Assembly (NCBI GenBank): GCA_948847595.1
Contig: CAQOGY010000005.1
Span: 124,001 to 188,000 of the forward strand
DNA length: 64,000 nt
Source of the DNA: an uncultured Bacteroides sp.
Lineage (GTDB): Bacteria > Bacteroidota > Bacteroidia > Bacteroidales > Bacteroidaceae
Direction: 5' to 3'
The translations under genes were made by a program, and so were the position numbers. Below the pieces are notes generated by a model. The model was not told the DNA's origin and did not search any database. It saw only the letters and a program-made list of their open reading frames with translations. Below are positions 54,085 through 63,691 of this stretch, one piece after another; within the stretch, counting starts at the first letter, position 1; each line of letters opens with the position of its first letter.

Positions 54085-56175
54085 ATGAAATCAAGCGAAA
54101 CAAAAAAGAAGTGTCCTTATGTTGAGCGTGACATCAGTTGGATGTATTTCAACCAACGTATCTTACTCGAAGCTGCCCGTACGGAAGTTCCTTTACTGGA
54201 ACGACTGACTTTTCTTGGCATCTATTCAAACAATCTCGACGAGTTCTTCCGTGTCCGTGTCGCTACCTTAAACCGGATTATAGAGTACAACGATAAGAAT
54301 ATACAGAAAGAACAGGAAATCGCCGCACACACCCTGAAACAGATAGGCAAACTGCACAACCGTTACTACGAACAGTTTGAAGAAACGTTCGCCTCTATCA
54401 TGGAAGAACTGAAAAAAGAAAATATTTACGTTATCAAAGAAACGGAAATGAACGATGAACAGAAAACATTCATCACTTCTTTCTATCGCAACAAGCTGAA
54501 TGGTTCCACCACCCCGCTTTTCCTTAACGGTCCCCGCCAACTGGACGACCAGACAGATGAGGATATTTATCTCGCCATCCGCTTGCTCCGCAAAGATGAA
54601 ACTGGAAAAATAAAAGAGAAGGATTATGCAGTCATCCAGTTGCCGGTCGGAGAATTCGGGCGCTTCATCCAACTGCCCGAATCGGAAGGAAAGACTTGTC
54701 TTATGTTTCTCGATGACGTCATCCGCTACTGCCTGCCTATGATTTTTGTCGGAATGAAATATACCGATTATGAAGCATACACCTTTAAGTTCACCAAAGA
54801 TGCCGAAATGGAAATAGACAGTGATTTGCGGACGGGCGTACTTCAGAAAATCTCCAAAGGAGTGAAAAGTCGCAAGAAAGGTGAACCTCTCCGTTTTGTG
54901 TATGACGAGCAAATGCCCAGGGACTTGCTAAAAAGGCTGACTGACCGTCTGAATATAGGCAAGAACGATACCCGTGTAGCGGGTGGGCGTTATCATAATT
55001 TCAAAGATTTAATGAAATTTCCGGTCTGTGGTCACAGTCATCTGAAATATCCTGTTTGGGAACCTATTTTCAAGCCCGAGCTTAATGGTGCGGAAAGCCT
55101 GCTGACTCTGATTCGTCAGAAAGACCGCTCGCTGCATTATCCTTATCATAGTTTTGATACCTTCATCCGCATACTGCGCGAAGCTGCTATCAGCAAAGAA
55201 GTGAAAAGCATCAAGACAACACTTTACCGGCTGGCTAAAGACTCCAAAGTAATTAAGGCATTGATTTGTGCAGCAAAGAACGGCAAGAAGGTGACGGTAG
55301 TCATCGAATTACTGGCACGTTTTGACGAAGCTTCGAATATCAATTGGAGCAAAAGGATGCAGGATGCAGGAATCCATGTAATCTTCGGAGTGGAAGGGCT
55401 GAAAATTCACTCCAAACTCGTACACATCGAAACGCGCCACGGAGACATTGCCTGCATCAGTACGGGGAACTTCCACGAAGGAAACGCATGCATGTACACC
55501 GATTATACCATTATGACCGCCCACCGTCCCATTGTCCGGGAAGTAAATGCCGTATTTGACTTTATCGAGAAGCCATACACGCCCGTTAATTTCAAAGAGT
55601 TGCTCGTTTCTCCCAATGATATGCGTAAACGGTTGATTGCTCTTATCAATAAGGAGATAAAGAACAAGGAACAGGGAAAAGATGCCTATATCCTTGCCAA
55701 AGTAAATCACATAACGGACCGCGCACTCATCGAAAAGTTATACGAAGCCTCAGCAGCAGGAGTTAAGATAGAATTGGTTGTACGCGGCAACTGTTCTTTG
55801 GTACCGGCTGTTCCGGGCGTCAGTGAGAATATACATATCAATGGAATTATAGACCGTTATCTTGAACACTCACGCATTTTCATTTTCGCCAATGGCGGAG
55901 AAGAGAAATATTATATCGGTTCGGCAGACTGGATGCCACGAAACTTGGACAACCGCATTGAAGTGCTGGCTCCTGTGTATGATAAAGAGATACAGGCGGA
56001 TTTAAAACGAATCGTCTGTTACGGATTTCAGGATACAGCCAAAGGACGCATAGTAGACGGGATGGGAACCAACCAGGCATGGAATTTTCCGTTCACTCCT
56101 CCACTAGACGAGAAAACGATATCACCTTTCCGTTCACAAGAAAAATTATATAACGAATACAAGAACACATTATGA
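54085..56175 (+). CDS. ppk1: Polyphosphate kinase 1
   Basis: 696 residues. The N domain has YVERDISWMYFNQRILLEAA...ERLTFLGIYSNNLDEFFRVRVATL. The head domain follows, then two catalytic PLD-like domains: HYPYHSFDTFIRILREAA, KSIKTTLYRLAKDSKVIKALI, FDEASNINWSKRMQDAG, and the phospho-accepting His in GLKIHSKLVHIETR. NFHEGNACMYTDYTIMTA and IGSADWMPRNLDNRIEV are conserved. It makes polyphosphate from ATP reversibly, probably at the membrane. The ppx gene overlaps its stop by 4 bp, so synthesis and degradation are translationally coupled. Confidence 0.97.
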   Translation: MKSSETKKKCPYVERDISWMYFNQRILLEAARTEVPLLERLTFLGIYSNNLDEFFRVRVATLNRIIEYNDKNIQKEQEIAAHTLKQIGKLHNRYYEQFEETFASIMEELKKENIYVIKETEMNDEQKTFITSFYRNKLNGSTTPLFLNGPRQLDDQTDEDIYLAIRLLRKDETGKIKEKDYAVIQLPVGEFGRFIQLPESEGKTCLMFLDDVIRYCLPMIFVGMKYTDYEAYTFKFTKDAEMEIDSDLRTGVLQKISKGVKSRKKGEPLRFVYDEQMPRDLLKRLTDRLNIGKNDTRVAGGRYHNFKDLMKFPVCGHSHLKYPVWEPIFKPELNGAESLLTLIRQKDRSLHYPYHSFDTFIRILREAAISKEVKSIKTTLYRLAKDSKVIKALICAAKNGKKVTVVIELLARFDEASNINWSKRMQDAGIHVIFGVEGLKIHSKLVHIETRHGDIACISTGNFHEGNACMYTDYTIMTAHRPIVREVNAVFDFIEKPYTPVNFKELLVSPNDMRKRLIALINKEIKNKEQGKDAYILAKVNHITDRALIEKLYEASAAGVKIELVVRGNCSLVPAVPGVSENIHINGIIDRYLEHSRIFIFANGGEEKYYIGSADWMPRNLDNRIEVLAPVYDKEIQADLKRIVCYGFQDTAKGRIVDGMGTNQAWNFPFTPPLDEKTISPFRSQEKLYNEYKNTL

Positions 56176-57113
56176 TAAATATGAAGAAAGTTAATTATGC
56201 AGCAATCGACATCGGTTCCAACGCTGTACGATTATTGATAAAATGCGTAAACGAAGAAAATGCGCCCGAACTTATGAGTAAGGTACAACTCATCCGTATC
56301 CCGTTGCGACTGGGAGAAGACGCTTTCACAACAGGTGTTATTTCGGCAGAAAAAGAGAAGAAGCTGGTACGGCTGATGAAAGCCTACAAGCAATTGATGA
56401 AAATATATGATGTAGTGGATTACCGCGCCTGCGCCACATCCGCTATGCGCGACGCCCGAAACGGCAAGGATATCGTCCGACAGATAGCGAGGAAAACAGG
56501 AATTCGCGTGAACATTATCGACGGACAGGAAGAAGCGCATATTGTATATGACAATCACATCGAACAACTGTTTGCATCCGGACAGAATTATCTATATGTA
56601 GATGTTGGCGGCGGTAGTACGGAAATTAACCTTATCAGTAACGGAGAATTGAAAAACTCCCGTTCATATAATATAGGTACAGTCCGTATGCTTAGCGGCA
56701 TGGTGAAAGAAGAGGAAAAGGAAGCGCTACGTACCGACCTGATTGGTATTGCCACGGAATATGCGCCAGTCAGCATTATCGGTTCGGGCGGAAATATCAA
56801 TAAACTCTTCCGTCTCGCTGAAAAAAAGGACAAAAAGGCTTCTCTCCTACCCGTTGAATCGCTGCGTAAAGTTTATACGGCTTTACAAGCCCTCCCTACC
56901 GAGCAGCGCATCAAGCAATACAAACTGAAACCGGATCGGGCAGATGTAATTGTTCCGGCAGCAGAGATATTTCTTGAAGTAGCGACTTATGTAAAAGCTA
57001 CCAGTATCATTGTACCTACTATCGGATTGTCCGATGGTATCATTGATAGCCTATACACACAACATATGAATTTACCACCTGCTCCGCATAATTCTACGTC
57101 TCCGATTAAATGA
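56172..57113 (+). CDS. ppx: Exopolyphosphatase / Ppx-GppA family
   Basis: 313 residues, the short Ppx form without a C-terminal HD extension. ASKHA-fold motifs are visible: YAAIDIGSNAVRLLI (phosphate-1), YRACATSAMRDARNGKDIV, IDGQEEAHIVY, LYVDVGGGSTEINLI (phosphate-2) and VSIIGSGGNINKL. The C-terminal VPTIGLSDGIIDSLY is typical. It removes terminal phosphate from polyP, or hydrolyses pppGpp; the two cannot be separated by sequence. Start may be ATG 56172 or the in-frame ATG at 56181; the first overlaps the ppk1 stop. Confidence 0.93.
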   Translation: MINMKKVNYAAIDIGSNAVRLLIKCVNEENAPELMSKVQLIRIPLRLGEDAFTTGVISAEKEKKLVRLMKAYKQLMKIYDVVDYRACATSAMRDARNGKDIVRQIARKTGIRVNIIDGQEEAHIVYDNHIEQLFASGQNYLYVDVGGGSTEINLISNGELKNSRSYNIGTVRMLSGMVKEEEKEALRTDLIGIATEYAPVSIIGSGGNINKLFRLAEKKDKKASLLPVESLRKVYTALQALPTEQRIKQYKLKPDRADVIVPAAEIFLEVATYVKATSIIVPTIGLSDGIIDSLYTQHMNLPPAPHNSTSPIK

Positions 57114-57142
57114 ATTTATCCCTTATATTACATACTCTTATT

Positions 57143-57228
57143 CGTCTGACAGTTGTCAAACTTCCGTCTGACAGTTGTGTTTCTTTCGTCTGACAGCTGT
57201 TAGACGAAAAAAATACAACTGTCAGACG
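57143..57228 (+). repeat. Three 22-bp tandem repeats plus one inverted copy after ppx
   Basis: cgtctgacagttgt occurs at 57143-57156 and 57165-57178, and with one change at 57187-57200. The step is exactly 22 bp. Its reverse complement lies at 57215-57228 and can pair with any of the three. An A/T run separates them. It may act as the ppx terminator or as a small-RNA or protein target. Confidence 0.75.
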
Positions 57229-57283
57229 AATAAAGTCTTGCATAATGAATATTAATTCTTCGCAACCTAAGGATTAGTTCATA

Positions 57284-57320
57284 GAGAAAACAGCCGGAAA
57301 ATAGTTCATTCTCCGGCTGT
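57284..57320 (-). terminator. Terminator of the LruC-domain gene
   Basis: 9-bp perfect stem (57290-57298 with 57312-57320), followed on the minus strand by TTTTCTCT. Confidence 0.65.
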
Positions 57321-57342
57321 CGACTTATATTAAAAAAGAAGA

Positions 57343-59703
57343 TTAGTATTTTATTACCTTATCACTACTTAAAGGCGTACTATACCAATCGGTATTAGTA
57401 CTCTGATCATGCGCCCAGTCCGCAAACTTAGCATAGGCGTCCGTTATCACAGTTCTTTCCATCGGATAAGCAAATTTATCGGGGACACAAAGAGCCCACG
57501 TGTTATTGACTGCCTTGATAACCTCAAGTACATTACTATCCGCCAACTGACCATTCGCTGTTGCCGAATTAAATTGGTTCAAATGAACCTCCGTTCTTTT
57601 TTCACCAATCCCCTGATAAGCTATGAAGAAATCCAAATTATTTGTTACACTGGGAATGGATACGGCATTTTTAAGTTTTACCGTCACTTCAAGAGTATAT
57701 ATATCCGTAAGAGATGTACTTGCATTTCCTGTATTCAACATAGGACGTTGTGCACCTGTATATCCATAGACATAATGCGCATCTCCAAACAAAGGTATGA
57801 CAAGTTCACTGCCATTCGTTTCATAAGACGCATTTTCAAATATACGTGAAGCAGACAAAGAGCCGGCCCGTTGAGTTGCGCCTGCACCAAAGTCCACCAC
57901 TTCCACATTGCTCTTATTTATTCCCAGTATTCTTAATCCGGCACCTAATTGCTTCACGGCACCAACAGCCCGAAGGTCAACTGTATATTTTAATTCTTTC
58001 ACCTCATTGCCGGCAGCGGGTAAAGCCACATTCAATACAATATCATTGAAGTCATAGTCACCTGCTTTGGGGTAGTTATCTTCAAAAGCATATGAATATA
58101 CGACTTTTCTAATCTCCACATCGTCGGGATTATCATCAGAGCCATAACCTTCTTTTATGCATCCATTTTCATCCTCATCAGCAGGAAGCAGAAAATCCGC
58201 TTTTCCCGGATTGCAATAGGTAGCGGAGTTTTGCAGTCCCTTATACACCAGCCAATCAAAAGCAGACCATTCCCACGGTGCCGTTCCATGAGAGGTCTGG
58301 TCTTTTATTTCGCAAATAATATTATTCGTTATTTTAAAATCTGAATATGGCAATTCTGAAACATTACCTATTATTTCATCAATCTTCAATAAAGCCTTCC
58401 CAACAGTAGGGCCAAAGATATATTTGCATAAATCAGCCTTCTCACAAACCAACATGGATTGTGCTTCCATCTCAATCTTGCCATTACTCCCATTTCTGCT
58501 CAGTTCCCCGCAGATAGCCTCAGAAATATGTCCCATCAGAAGTTCTCCAAACTGGAATCTATTTTCGACTTTGATGTGACAGCCATTTTTGATAGATGTA
58601 TTATTGTTACCCTCTATGTCTTCAGCTTCAATAGTTCCATGATTCACCAGCACCATGCCATTGGTAGAAGCCATATACTTATCTAGTTCAAGTTCTCCAT
58701 AATTATAAAATTCACCTACCCCTCCATTAAAATCTAAAACCGAACAATCAATCTTTCCCGCATTGTAGTTCTTGCATCCGGCAGATCCGTTTGTTATTCG
58801 AAGATCTCCATCACCTTTGATACTTCCACCTTTCAACACAGTTATATATGAAGCGGCAGTTAATATTAAACTTGCATCATCATCTATTTCTATTTTTCCT
58901 CCATCTTCTACTATAATCTCTGTGATATTATCAAACTGAACGGAATTATTAATTACCCATGTACTGCCATTGGGAATAATTACTTTCACTGCCTGAGCTC
59001 CCCCGCTAGTTCCGCTATTCTTAAATCCTGCCTTGAAAGTTTTCCCTTCCTCAATCTTAAACCAACGCTCACTCTGCCCGAAAACAGGGTGTTGCTTATA
59101 GTTATCACCCCATCCGGAGCTTGCACCAAGATCCCACCCTGATTGAATTTCAGTGGCAGTCTCCTTTTTACTACTAATAAACTCTGCTGTATAAGGAGCT
59201 TCCATAGTAGGTATTGTCCCCATTATTACACCGCGAGACGCAGAACGTGCAGATATATCCTTATCTCCAAAATATGCTCTTACCTCTCCATTTTGAATGG
59301 TTACCGGCTGCACAAGATAATGTCCTTCCGTATCTACACGCGCAACAAATACTTTATCGAGTGCAGTCGCACAGTCCATCACAACATCAAAAGAGGTACT
59401 TTGATTCACGCTACCTTCCGCTAACAGTTTGGCATTGCTTTCCGGATTTAACGGATTTGCATCAAATATCCGTATCGGATAATCTTTTCCCAAGTCAGCG
59501 TCCACCGCCACGTGTGCAGTTACACTGCGGGACATAGTCCAGTCTCCGTCAGGATCGATATTCTTTACAGGAAAAGTTTCTTCGTAAATCTGTCTCAGTT
59601 GGTCTGCGTTAAACAAGTTTTTCTCATTATCCACACAACTGGTAAAAACGGCAGAGGTTGCCAATAACGAAAAAGTTAGTGTTTTTGCAATGTTTTGTTT
59701 CAT
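57343..59703 (-). CDS. LruC domain-containing surface lipoprotein
   Basis: 786 residues. The lipoprotein signal ends ATSAVFTSCVDNEKN. After a region of beta sandwich (HVAVDADLGKDYPIRIFDANP) comes a long beta-solenoid-like stretch (about 250-440) with repeated short motifs of Gly-Asn-Asp turns: IIVEDGGKIEIDDDASLILTAASYITVLKGGSIKGDGDLRI. The C-terminal third holds the LruC/DUF4842 domain, YSYAFEDNYPKAGDYDFNDIVLNVAL, an Asp-rich probable calcium site. LruC proteins are exported leptospiral and Bacteroidota surface proteins of unknown function. Monocistronic, with its own promoter and terminator. Confidence 0.82.
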   Translation of the reverse strand: MKQNIAKTLTFSLLATSAVFTSCVDNEKNLFNADQLRQIYEETFPVKNIDPDGDWTMSRSVTAHVAVDADLGKDYPIRIFDANPLNPESNAKLLAEGSVNQSTSFDVVMDCATALDKVFVARVDTEGHYLVQPVTIQNGEVRAYFGDKDISARSASRGVIMGTIPTMEAPYTAEFISSKKETATEIQSGWDLGASSGWGDNYKQHPVFGQSERWFKIEEGKTFKAGFKNSGTSGGAQAVKVIIPNGSTWVINNSVQFDNITEIIVEDGGKIEIDDDASLILTAASYITVLKGGSIKGDGDLRITNGSAGCKNYNAGKIDCSVLDFNGGVGEFYNYGELELDKYMASTNGMVLVNHGTIEAEDIEGNNNTSIKNGCHIKVENRFQFGELLMGHISEAICGELSRNGSNGKIEMEAQSMLVCEKADLCKYIFGPTVGKALLKIDEIIGNVSELPYSDFKITNNIICEIKDQTSHGTAPWEWSAFDWLVYKGLQNSATYCNPGKADFLLPADEDENGCIKEGYGSDDNPDDVEIRKVVYSYAFEDNYPKAGDYDFNDIVLNVALPAAGNEVKELKYTVDLRAVGAVKQLGAGLRILGINKSNVEVVDFGAGATQRAGSLSASRIFENASYETNGSELVIPLFGDAHYVYGYTGAQRPMLNTGNASTSLTDIYTLEVTVKLKNAVSIPSVTNNLDFFIAYQGIGEKRTEVHLNQFNSATANGQLADSNVLEVIKAVNNTWALCVPDKFAYPMERTVITDAYAKFADWAHDQSTNTDWYSTPLSSDKVIKY

Positions 59704-59777
59704 AATCCCTTAATTCTTTAGTTCGTTTTATTTATGCGAAAAAATCTATTACCCTTAATACGCTGGTAATCTGCTTG

Positions 59778-59785
59778 CAAAGATA
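59778..59785 (-). promoter_or_regulatory. Promoter -7 element of the LruC gene
   Basis: Minus-strand TATCTTTG, a perfect TAnnTTTG, about 75 bp before the start codon. Confidence 0.5.
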
Positions 59786-59801
59786 GTCGTATTTGCAGAT
59801 A

Positions 59802-59836
59802 TTAAATAAAAAAAGGCTGTATTTTTCAATACAGCC
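59802..59836 (-). terminator. Terminator of the SLC13 permease gene
   Basis: 8-bp stem (59815-59822 with 59829-59836) followed on the minus strand by TTTTTTTATTT. Confidence 0.75.
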
Positions 59837-59859
59837 TCCATCTTTTTTTCACGTTCGCA

Positions 59860-61719
59860 TCAAAAAGGGAAAAGTAAAGGTAAAACGAAAATCATCACAA
59901 TTCCCATAATAATCTGTAACGGCAATCCTACTTTGACATAATCCATAAAGGTATATTGCCCGGCAGGCATCACTAACGCGTTAGGTGGTGTAGAGAACGG
60001 AGAAGCAAAGCACATACTTGCTCCCACCGTCACAGCAAACAGGAAAGGAAGCGGACTAACCCCTATCTGTAGGGCACTTTGCAAAGCAATCGGCGCAAGC
60101 AGTACTGCCGTAGCGGTATTACTGATAAACATAGTCATCAATGAGGTTGTAAAATAGATACCTGCCATTAACGCTAGAGGACCATAAGAACCCAAACCGC
60201 TGACTAACGTATTGGATATATACTCCGAAGCCCCTGTTTTCTCCAAAGCCAAGGACATGGGAAGCATGGCGGCAATCAGCACGATACTTTCCCAATTAAT
60301 TGTTTTATAAGCGGCTTCTACATTACGGAAGCATCCGGTTAGTACCATCAATATGCCTGCTATCATAACCGCAGTGACCGGAGCAACAGGAATAAAGTCG
60401 AATACCATCATTGCCACCATCAACACCATGATAGAGGCAGCTACCGGAGCCTTATAGTCTAAAGTAACTTTAGCCGCTTCTGCCAAAGGCTGTCCTAAAA
60501 CAACCCAATCGGAATCTTCTTTGCTAAGGCGGGCTATGTTGTTCCATGTGCCCTGCACTAAAAGAACATCACCGCTATGAATCCGTTCATTGCCTAAATC
60601 CTGCAATAAATATTCTTTTTTACGACGAATACCTAATACATTTACGTTATACAAATCACGGAACCCTGTTTCTTTAATAGTCTGGTTTATCAGATTGGAC
60701 GCCGGCATCAAGACTATTTCCGCAATTCCGATATCATAAAATTCAAGAGAATTAGCAGAGTTCTTCGTTTCCTCCGTTGCATGGTCGCCCAATATTTCCA
60801 GCAGGTATTCTTCGGCAAACAGTTGAACCTTCTCAAAATCGCCTGTTATATATAGAATATCTTCTGCTTGGAGTACTGTATCCGGTGCCGCAAACTTCTG
60901 TGTAATCGTTTTCAGAAAGCGATGTTGCGACGCATCCCCACGACGGACTTCTATAATATTCAGCCCATATTTGCGTCGGATATCCAAATCGATGATTGTT
61001 TTTCCCAAAAGGCGGGAATCCCCTATCACCTGCAAACGGAACAAATTGCTCGAAAGCCCATATTCATTTACCAATTGCTTCAGCGATTTGCCTGAGCGTG
61101 AATTGTCGTTTTTCTTTCCTTTCTTAGAAAGAAACCATTTGCTAAGCGGCATCAGCACCAACGTACCGACAGCTACACAAACAAGACCTACCGGCAAGAA
61201 CGAAAAGAAAGAGAGTGGTTCAAGTCCTGCCGAAGTCAGTGTGTTTTGTATCACAAGGTTCGGCGGAGTACCGATTAAGGTCATCATACCACCCATGCTG
61301 CTTGCAAAAGCCAACGGCATCAACAGCCGGCTCGGATTCATTCCGGCGCTCATTGCTAAACTGACTACAATAGGAAGCATCAACGCCACCGTTCCGGTAT
61401 TACTGACAAACGCACCGATGGCAGAAGTCACCAACATCACCAATAGAAACAGGCGGGTTTCACTCGTTCCCGCAAGTTTAAGAATACGGGAGCTTATCAT
61501 TTTTGCCAGCCCTGTCTGGAAAATAGCCCCGCCTACCACAAACAATCCGATCATCATAATGACTACCGAATTGGAAAAACCGGAAAGGGCTTCATCAGGG
61601 GTTAATATCTGAAAAATAAGTAAGGCCACCAACGCACAAAGTGCCACAATATCCGAACGAATCTTGCCGTTCACGAAAAAGATAGCCGAAAGAACGAGAA
61701 TAATAATGGTTATTAACAT
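59860..61719 (-). CDS. SLC13/DASS-family permease with two TrkA-C domains
   Basis: 619 residues. An N-terminal membrane half (ILVLSAIFFVNGKIRSDIVALCALVALLIFQILTPDEALSGFSN...) contains NTGTVALMLPIVVSLA and the GTPPNLVIQ motif of divalent anion/Na+ symporters. Two cytoplasmic TrkA-C (RCK_C) domains follow: FRLQVIGDSRLLGKTIIDLDIRRKYGLNIIEVRR and ASNLINQTIKETGFRDLYNVNVLGIRRK. A second membrane half ends the protein, with FISNTATAVLLAPIA and FSTPPNALVMPAGQY. This layout is found in sulfate/dicarboxylate-type transporters; the substrate (sulfate, C4-dicarboxylate or other anion) is not decided. Monocistronic. Confidence 0.88.
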   Translation of the reverse strand: MLITIIILVLSAIFFVNGKIRSDIVALCALVALLIFQILTPDEALSGFSNSVVIMMIGLFVVGGAIFQTGLAKMISSRILKLAGTSETRLFLLVMLVTSAIGAFVSNTGTVALMLPIVVSLAMSAGMNPSRLLMPLAFASSMGGMMTLIGTPPNLVIQNTLTSAGLEPLSFFSFLPVGLVCVAVGTLVLMPLSKWFLSKKGKKNDNSRSGKSLKQLVNEYGLSSNLFRLQVIGDSRLLGKTIIDLDIRRKYGLNIIEVRRGDASQHRFLKTITQKFAAPDTVLQAEDILYITGDFEKVQLFAEEYLLEILGDHATEETKNSANSLEFYDIGIAEIVLMPASNLINQTIKETGFRDLYNVNVLGIRRKKEYLLQDLGNERIHSGDVLLVQGTWNNIARLSKEDSDWVVLGQPLAEAAKVTLDYKAPVAASIMVLMVAMMVFDFIPVAPVTAVMIAGILMVLTGCFRNVEAAYKTINWESIVLIAAMLPMSLALEKTGASEYISNTLVSGLGSYGPLALMAGIYFTTSLMTMFISNTATAVLLAPIALQSALQIGVSPLPFLFAVTVGASMCFASPFSTPPNALVMPAGQYTFMDYVKVGLPLQIIMGIVMIFVLPLLFPF

Positions 61720-61773
61720 AAGTAATTAAATGATTGTTTTATTCTGACTTTATCAAAAATCAATTTGGATAGA

Positions 61774-61781
61774 CAAAAATA
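61774..61781 (-). promoter_or_regulatory. Promoter -7 element of the SLC13 gene
   Basis: Minus-strand TATTTTTG, a perfect TAnnTTTG. Start near 61767 gives a leader of about 48 nt. Confidence 0.45.
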
Positions 61782-61937
61782 GAAAATACTTCCACTCGAT
61801 GAAAACAAATTAGATAAGTTTTTAGTTCGTAATACCAAACAAGAAAAAAACAACACCATAAGTAACGGAATTGCTGATATTATATTATTACAGCCATACA
61901 ATATATCGCTGAACCATAATATATTTATGTATAATAT

Positions 61938-61968
61938 TTTGAGAATTACGTAAGAATTCATATCTTTA
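61938..61968 (+). promoter_or_regulatory. Promoter of the PAS histidine kinase gene
   Basis: -33 tttg at 61938-61941, 19-bp spacer, -7 tatcttta at 61961-61968 (one change from TAnnTTTG). Start near 61975, leader about 18 nt. Confidence 0.55.
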
Positions 61969-61992
61969 CAGCCTATTTATAACAAACATTTT

Positions 61993-63618
61993 ATGGCAAA
62001 CAATAGTTTATTAGTTTACTGGATTAGCGGTTCCCATTGGGGTCTTAATTATTTACTGATAATAATTTTACTCCTTATTATCTGCATCTTGTTACACAGA
62101 ATTTACAAACTACGCAAAGCTATAGAAAAAACAAATCACTCTTATCGCTTCTCATTCGACATTCTCGATAATCTTCCCTTTCCCATCATAGTAAAAGACA
62201 TTACAAATGATTTTCGATACTACTATTGGAACAAAGAGTCGAGTATCGAATCAGGAATCAGCAGTGAAGACGCTATAGGGCATACTGACTATGAAATATA
62301 CGGAGAAGAACAGGGAGAAAGATACCGCAACATTGACAATGAGCTCGTAAAAGAAGGTAAAATTTATCGCGGAGAAGAGAAATATCTCACTCCGGACGGG
62401 ATAGTACACGACACTATTGTCGTGAAATCAGTCATCTCGTGGGAAGGGGAGAAAAAGTGGTTGTTGGCAATCCGTTGGGACATTACCCAACTCAAGAATT
62501 ACGAAAGAGAACTGGAGGCTGCCAAAGAGCAATTGGAGAAAGCATTGAGAAAGCAGAAACTTGCTCTGAAAAGTATCGACTTCGGGCTTATCTATATTGA
62601 CAAAAATTACCGTGTGCAATGGGAAGAGACAACACAAATCACCAGTCTGGTAAAAGGAAGACGATATATTCCGGGAAAAATCTGCTACCAGACCAGTGCG
62701 CTCCGAAATGAACCTTGCGGGCAATGTGCTTTCAAAAAGGCAATTGAACAAGGAAAAATTATCCGGCATACAATCAGAGTGGACAATGTAGACTTTGAGG
62801 TAACGGCAACTCCCGTATTCAATGATAAAAACGCTACTGAAATCATCGGCGGATTACTCCGTTTCGAAAATATCACCGAGAAATTAAAAATAGACAGGAT
62901 GCTGCAAGAGGCAAAAGAAAAAGCAGAGGAATCCAATCGGCTGAAATCAGCTTTCCTTGCCAACATGAGCCATGAAATACGTACACCACTGAACGCTATC
63001 GTCGGATTCTCTGAAATGATTTGCCAATCGCAGGAAGAGGAAGAAAAACAGGAATTCATGAAAATCATCTCCAGTAACAATATATTGCTATTGCAGTTGA
63101 TTGATGATATTCTCGACCTGTCGAAAATTGAAGCGGGTACTATGGAGTTTACATTAGCCCCGACTGATATCAATGAATTGATGGACGGTATCTGCCGGCA
63201 AATGCAGGAAAAGAATCCCTCGCCGGACGTACAAATCATGTTTACGGAAAAGGCAGAACAGTGCATTCTCAACACTGACCGCGTTCGCTTATCGCAAGTG
63301 ATTATAAACTTCACCAACAATGCCATGAAGTTTACCCCGAAGGGAAGTATCCAAATGGGATACCGGATTGAAGAGGAAAAAGGTGATATATATTTTTATG
63401 TAAAAGATACAGGAATCGGAATTCCTGCTGATAAGACAGACAAGGTATTTGAACGCTTTGTCAAATTGAACTCTTTCATAAAAGGAACGGGACTCGGATT
63501 GGCTATCTGCCGTATTATTGTGGAACGATTGGGCGGAGTGATCGGCGTAGATTCCAAAGAAGGGGAAGGTTCTTGTTTTTGGTTCAGGATTCCGATACGG
63601 GAGATTATTGTGAAATAA
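61993..63618 (+). CDS. PAS-domain sensor histidine kinase (orphan)
   Basis: 541 residues. One N-terminal membrane span (LNYLLIIILLLIICILLHRIYKL) is followed by a PAS domain (about 50-160, DILDNLPFPIIVKDITNDFRYYYWNKE), a coiled coil, and a second PAS (about 190-300) with Cys231, Cys242 and Cys245 in KICYQTSALRNEPCGQCAF. HisKA follows with phospho-acceptor His327 (FLANMSHEIRTPLNAIVGFSE). HATPase motifs are NFTNNAMKFTPKG, VKDTGIGIPADKTD and KGTGLGLAICRIIVERLGG. There is no receiver domain and no response-regulator gene beside it. The near-absence of a periplasmic loop suggests cytoplasmic sensing, possibly redox through the cysteines. Confidence 0.94.
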   Translation: MANNSLLVYWISGSHWGLNYLLIIILLLIICILLHRIYKLRKAIEKTNHSYRFSFDILDNLPFPIIVKDITNDFRYYYWNKESSIESGISSEDAIGHTDYEIYGEEQGERYRNIDNELVKEGKIYRGEEKYLTPDGIVHDTIVVKSVISWEGEKKWLLAIRWDITQLKNYERELEAAKEQLEKALRKQKLALKSIDFGLIYIDKNYRVQWEETTQITSLVKGRRYIPGKICYQTSALRNEPCGQCAFKKAIEQGKIIRHTIRVDNVDFEVTATPVFNDKNATEIIGGLLRFENITEKLKIDRMLQEAKEKAEESNRLKSAFLANMSHEIRTPLNAIVGFSEMICQSQEEEEKQEFMKIISSNNILLLQLIDDILDLSKIEAGTMEFTLAPTDINELMDGICRQMQEKNPSPDVQIMFTEKAEQCILNTDRVRLSQVIINFTNNAMKFTPKGSIQMGYRIEEEKGDIYFYVKDTGIGIPADKTDKVFERFVKLNSFIKGTGLGLAICRIIVERLGGVIGVDSKEGEGSCFWFRIPIREIIVK

Positions 63619-63622
63619 TAAA

Positions 63623-63660
63623 ACTGTCCTGCACTTTTCTTATGAAACTTGCAGGACAGT
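63623..63660. terminator. Bidirectional terminator between the kinase and alcohol dehydrogenase genes
   Basis: 11-bp perfect stem (63623-63633 with 63650-63660) between two convergent stops. The flanks are A/T-rich (catttattct on plus; ttattatttcac on minus). Confidence 0.65.
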
Positions 63661-63691
63661 CATTTATTCTCTTAACAGACAGGGAAGGCGA

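Noticed and set aside
57143..57228. CRISPR array
   Set aside because: Repeats are 14 bp with 8-bp gaps of low complexity, one copy is inverted, and no cas genes are near.
61713..61961. 82-codon open frame on the minus strand upstream of the SLC13 gene
   Set aside because: Overlaps the SLC13 start and its promoter element; AT-rich chance frame.
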